A DNA stretch of 8,265 bases from an uncultured Collinsella sp. (GTDB lineage Bacteria > Actinomycetota > Coriobacteriia > Coriobacteriales > Coriobacteriaceae): positions 1 through 8,265 of the forward strand of contig CABUZI010000074.1 in assembly GCA_902496005.1 (NCBI GenBank), given 5' to 3'. Of the stretch, positions 6,153 through 8,265 are shown in pieces (position 1 is the stretch's first letter; each line of letters starts with the position of its first letter). The notes under the pieces are model-generated. The model did no database searches. It was not told the origin of the DNA and was given only the letters and a program-made list of their open reading frames with translations. Made by a program: the position numbers and the translations under genes.

Positions 6153-6300
6153 ACTAGTAGGCGGAAATTCCAGTCCCAAAGTGATCGTCACCAGCAACGC
6201 CTGCGCTCCCAGCAACGGCACCCGATCATTCAGATTCTCAGCCCCAGCTCGTAGCCAAGCCGCCGTCCACTCCAGATACCCTGACTGCCACGTGGCGGCA
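6153..6300. other. Intergenic stretch without a recognised gene
   Basis: Part of the 348-bp gap between the convergent ackA and pta genes. No gene is supported. The minus strand stays open here in one frame, which from about 6299 to 6150 reads protein-like text (SGYLEWTAAWLRAG, then GAQALLVTITLGLEF). It has no start signal and runs on through the ackA terminator, so at most it is a gene relic. A 10-bp palindrome, GCCACGTGGC, lies at 6287-6296, next to the large palindrome. Confidence 0.4.
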
Positions 6301-6427
6301 GGGGCCCTACAGGGTAAAGCTCTGAAAACTTTCCGCAGGACGCATGAAACCCCCGCCGCACGAAGTGCGCAGCGGGGGTTTCATGCATGTCCGAGGACGT
6401 TTTCAGAGCTTTACCCTGTAGGGTCCC
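6301..6427. repeat. 127-bp nested palindrome between convergent ackA and pta
   Basis: The outer arms 6301-6329 and 6399-6427 are inverted copies: 25 bp perfect (6305-6329 with 6399-6423, beginning CCCTACAGGGTAAAGC), then one G/T mismatch and three more pairs. Inside, 6342-6356 pairs perfectly with 6372-6386 (15 bp). At the tip CGCAC (6357-6361) pairs with GTGCG (6365-6369). GGAC/GTCC (6338-6341 with 6389-6392) adds four pairs across a 2-nt bulge. The pta stop is 15 bp from the right end. It is too long and symmetric for a plain terminator. It may be a MITE-like or REP-like element built around a bidirectional terminator, or an RNase III substrate. A repeat family cannot be confirmed from one copy. 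Confidence 0.9.
6344..6384. terminator. Inner bidirectional terminator-like stem (pta and ackA)
   Basis: ATGAAACCCCCGC (6344-6356) pairs perfectly with GCGGGGGTTTCAT (6372-6384), with an additional CGCAC/GTGCG tip. On either strand the stem ends in GGGGGTTTCAT, a short T run. It is the only terminator candidate downstream of pta and can serve as back-up for ackA, which already has a strong terminator upstream. Confidence 0.6.
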
Positions 6428-6442
6428 GAGGGGATAAGTCCG

Positions 6443-7423
6443 CTACTCAGCCATCTGAGCCTGGACGGCGGTGATGGCCACGACACCCACGATGTCGTCG
6501 GCGGAGCAGCCGCGCGAAAGGTCGTTGACCGGTTTGGCGATGCCCTGCAGGATGGGGCCGTAGGCGTCAGCGCCAGCGAAGCGCTGGACCAGCTTGTAGC
6601 CGATATTGCCTGCCTCGAGGTCGGGGAACACGAGCACGTTGGCCTTACCGGCGACGGAGGAGCCGGGAGCCTTGAGCTGGGCGACGGTGGGGACGATGGC
6701 GGCGTCGAGCTGCAGGTCGCCGTCGATGGCGAGCTCGGGAGCCTTCTCCTTGCAGAACTTCACGGCCTCCTGGACCTTCTTGGCGACCTCGCCACCGGCG
6801 GAGCCCATGGTGGAGTAGGAGAGCATGGCCACGTGCGGCTCGACATTGCCCATGAAGGTGGACCAGGAGTGGGCCGAGGCGATGGCGATCTCGGAGAGCT
6901 CGTCGGAGGACGGGTTGATGTTGAGGCCGCAGTCGGCGAAGATCAGCGTGCCGTCGGTGCCGAACTGCGGGGTGTCGGTGCACATCACGAAGAAGGCCGA
7001 GACCAGCTTGGTGCCCGGGGCGGTCTTGAGGATCTGAAGCGCAGGGCGCAGGGTGTCGGCGGTGGAGTGGCAGGCGCCGGAGACCAGGCCGTCGGCGTCG
7101 CCCATCTTGACCATCATGGTGCCAAAGTAGGTGGCGTCCATCACCTGGGCGCGAGCCTGCTCGATGGTGACACCCTTCTTGGCGCGGAGCTCGGCAAACT
7201 TCTGCGCGTACTCCTCGTGCTTCTCGGCATTGCGCGGGTCGATGACGGTGGCGCCGGGAACGTCGATCTCGTCGGGGTTGCCCAGGATGACGATCTTTGC
7301 CAGGCCCTCCTCGATAATCTTGGTGGCGGCGACGATGGTACGCGGGTCCTCGCCCTCGGGCAGGACGATGGTCTTAAGGTCGGCCTTGGCGGCAGACTTC
7401 ATACGGTTTAGGAAATCGCTCAT
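6443..7423 (-). CDS. pta: Phosphate acetyltransferase
   Basis: Cytoplasmic phosphotransacetylase: acetyl-CoA + phosphate to acetyl phosphate + CoA, feeding AckA for ATP synthesis. It has 326 aa, the length of the short single-domain (class I) enzymes without the N-terminal regulatory domains of E. coli Pta. Landmarks: IVLPEGEDPRT near the N-terminus (19-29), LVSGACHSTADTLRPALQIL (about 113-132), the block around FADCGLNINPSSDELSEIA (about 168-186), and the C-terminal KPVNDLSRGCSADD, which holds the Ser-Arg pair implicated in CoA/phosphate chemistry in the Methanosarcina enzyme. AAGGAG at 7428-7433 (minus strand) fixes the start. It is transcribed towards the two ackA genes rather than in an operon with them, and divergently from glf. 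Confidence 0.96.
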   Translation of the reverse strand: MSDFLNRMKSAAKADLKTIVLPEGEDPRTIVAATKIIEEGLAKIVILGNPDEIDVPGATVIDPRNAEKHEEYAQKFAELRAKKGVTIEQARAQVMDATYFGTMMVKMGDADGLVSGACHSTADTLRPALQILKTAPGTKLVSAFFVMCTDTPQFGTDGTLIFADCGLNINPSSDELSEIAIASAHSWSTFMGNVEPHVAMLSYSTMGSAGGEVAKKVQEAVKFCKEKAPELAIDGDLQLDAAIVPTVAQLKAPGSSVAGKANVLVFPDLEAGNIGYKLVQRFAGADAYGPILQGIAKPVNDLSRGCSADDIVGVVAITAVQAQMAE

Positions 7424-7475
7424 GTTACTCCTTACAAGCGTTTCGCTAAGCTCCAGGCGCCCGGCTGTACACGAA

Positions 7476-7498
7476 TAAACCCGCTGCTAGCGGGTTTA
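7476..7498. terminator. Terminator-like hairpin in the pta leader (possible attenuator)
   Basis: TAAACCCGCT (7476-7485) and AGCGGGTTTA (7489-7498) form a perfect 10-bp stem with a 3-nt loop. It lies between divergent genes, where no upstream gene needs terminating. On the minus strand the 3' arm continues TTTATTCG, so it would sit in the pta 5' UTR and could act as an attenuator. In the plus direction it could insulate glf from antisense transcription. Confidence 0.45.
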
Positions 7499-7525
7499 CC
7501 TTTCAATAATGTACGCCGCGGTGCT

Positions 7526-7551
7526 TGAGCTTTCCTTGTGTGGCAAGCTCA
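7526..7551. promoter_or_regulatory. Dyad in the pta/glf intergenic region
   Basis: TGAGCTT (7526-7532) and AAGCTCA (7545-7551), a perfect 7-bp inverted repeat around 12 bases. It touches the minus-strand -10 box of the putative pta promoter, so it may be an operator or an early leader hairpin for pta. Confidence 0.35.
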
Positions 7552-7556
7552 TTATA
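7551..7556 (-). promoter_or_regulatory. Candidate pta -10 box
   Basis: The minus strand reads TATAAT exactly (plus-strand ATTATA). A start a few bases downstream would give a pta leader of about 120 nt containing the hairpin at 7476-7498. The -35 region is weak (GCGATT at 17-bp spacing). Together with the plus-strand box at 7571-7576 it forms a 7-bp inverted repeat. Confidence 0.38.
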
Positions 7557-7570
7557 GGACGCATTAGCGC

Positions 7571-7576
7571 TATAAT
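7571..7576 (+). promoter_or_regulatory. Candidate glf -10 box
   Basis: Perfect TATAAT on the plus strand, about 80 bp before the glf start. No good -35 hexamer is present (CTCATT at 17-bp spacing). Transcription would start near 7583 and give a leader of about 70 nt holding the two hairpins at 7593-7611 and 7611-7640. Confidence 0.42.
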
Positions 7577-7592
7577 CGCTCTGATAAATATG

Positions 7593-7640
7593 TCTCGAAG
7601 AATGTTCGAGAAAAGCCCAGCTAACGAGCCCGTGGCTTTT
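7593..7640 (+). promoter_or_regulatory. Two abutting hairpins in the glf leader
   Basis: The first is TCTCGAA (7593-7599), loop GAATG, TTCGAGA (7605-7611). The second is AAAAGCC (7611-7617) with GGCTTTT (7634-7640). Both stems are 7 bp and perfect, sharing base 7611. The second ends three bases before the AAGGAG ribosome binding site of glf (7644-7649) and finishes with T4, so it could be a weak attenuator. The first could instead be an operator just downstream of the start point. Confidence 0.4.
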
Positions 7641-7654
7641 GACAAGGAGTATCG

Positions 7655-8265
7655 ATGCAGATTACCTCAGGCCTGCCTGAAGGCTTTAATGCCGGCGCGT
7701 ACGACATGATCGTTGTCGGCGCCGGTTATGCCGGTGCCGTTTGCGCCCGCCGTCTTGCCGAGACCATCGGCTATCGTGTTGCCGTTTTGGAGCGCCGTAG
7801 CCACATTGCGGGCAATGCCTATGACTGCACTGACGAGGCCGGAATCCTTGTCCACGAGTATGGCCCGCACATCTACCATACCTTTAACGAGCGCGTGCAT
7901 AACTTCCTGTCGCGCTTTACCAAGTGGACGGACTACCAGCACAAGGTGCTCGCCAACATCAACGGTACCCTTATGCCCGTGCCCTTTAACCATGCGAGCC
8001 TCAAGCTCGCCTTTGGCGATGAGCGCGGCGAGGAGCTGTATCAGAAGCTCGTGGAGACCTTTGGCAAGGACGTCAAGGTGCCCATCATGGAGCTGCGCAA
8101 GAAGAACGACCCGGATCTTGCCGAGGTCGCCGATTATGTCTATGAGAACGTCTTTTTGCATTACACCATGAAGCAGTGGGGCCAGACGCCCGATCAGATT
8201 GACCCCTCGATCACCGGCCGCGTCCCCGTCTTTGTGGGCGATGACGATCGCTACTTCCCGCAGGC
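7655..8265 (+). CDS. glf: UDP-galactopyranose mutase, N-terminal part (3' truncated by window edge)
   Basis: Flavoenzyme that interconverts UDP-galactopyranose and UDP-galactofuranose, supplying Galf for cell-surface glycans; cytoplasmic. The first 203 residues of a protein usually 370-400 aa long are visible, and the frame is still open at the window end. After about 16 extra N-terminal residues there is an FAD Rossmann motif, DMIVVGAGYAGAVCARRLAE (17-36), then the strand end VLERRSHIAGNAYD, GPHIYHTFN near residue 70, and KQWGQTPDQIDPSITGRVPV near 173-192, all characteristic of the family. The ATG at 7655 is chosen because AAGGAG (7644-7649) lies 5 bp upstream; the Met at codon 18 lacks such a site and begins inside the FAD strand. 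It is divergent from pta. Glycan genes are expected beyond the window. Confidence 0.94.
   Translation, partial: MQITSGLPEGFNAGAYDMIVVGAGYAGAVCARRLAETIGYRVAVLERRSHIAGNAYDCTDEAGILVHEYGPHIYHTFNERVHNFLSRFTKWTDYQHKVLANINGTLMPVPFNHASLKLAFGDERGEELYQKLVETFGKDVKVPIMELRKKNDPDLAEVADYVYENVFLHYTMKQWGQTPDQIDPSITGRVPVFVGDDDRYFPQ

Noticed and set aside
6301..6427. CRISPR repeat or phage attachment site
   Set aside because: There is a single inverted structure, no regularly spaced direct repeats, no integrase or cas gene and no tRNA nearby.
5932..6474. 180-codon plus-strand frame spanning the ackA 3' end, the terminator, the palindrome and the pta end
   Set aside because: It crosses two terminators and the palindrome, changes character along its length, and starts inside ackA out of frame.
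6833..7411. 192-codon plus-strand frame opposite pta
   Set aside because: Antisense shadow of pta with Gly/Val/Asp/Leu-rich low-complexity text and no ribosome binding site.

Overview
The window looks like chromosomal DNA of a GC-rich anaerobic actinobacterium of the Coriobacteriia, most likely Collinsella or a close relative. That placement is an inference from strong C/G-ending codon use, AAGGAG-type ribosome binding sites, a fermentative acetate module and acetate kinases with an unusual HRIVQGGW motif. No database search was possible. Both ends of the window cut through genes.

Region 1 (1-1240, + strand) is housekeeping: the 3' end of xseA, then xseB (the two subunits of exonuclease VII), then a HINT/HIT nucleotide-binding protein with a likely promoter and dyad of its own. 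Region 2 (1282-3452, + strand) is a LysR-type regulator followed by a 12-TM MFS exporter. It has visibly softer, more T-rich codon use than its neighbours and looks like an accessory regulator-transporter cassette. The regulator gene carries an internal hairpin plus T6 that looks like an intrinsic terminator. The gap before the exporter holds two perfect hairpins and a 24-codon open frame whose stop overlaps the exporter start (ATGA).

Region 3 (3486-7423) is the acetate/ATP module: two tandem full-length acetate kinase genes on the + strand, each with its own terminator, converging on phosphate acetyltransferase (pta) on the - strand. Pta makes acetyl phosphate from acetyl-CoA, and AckA uses it to make ATP and acetate. 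The first AckA copy departs from the family consensus at several active-site positions and the second is more canonical. Both have Ala where acetate kinases normally have the substrate-pocket Phe. Between the convergent genes lies a nested palindrome of 127 bp (6301-6427), with 25-bp perfect arm segments around an inner bidirectional-terminator-like stem. It is the strongest unexplained structure in the window.

Region 4 (7424-8265) is a dyad-dense divergent intergenic region, with back-to-back TATAAT boxes, between pta and the 5' part of glf (UDP-galactopyranose mutase). The glf gene suggests a galactofuranose cell-surface glycan locus beyond the window. No CRISPR array, tRNA, rRNA or intact insertion sequence was seen.
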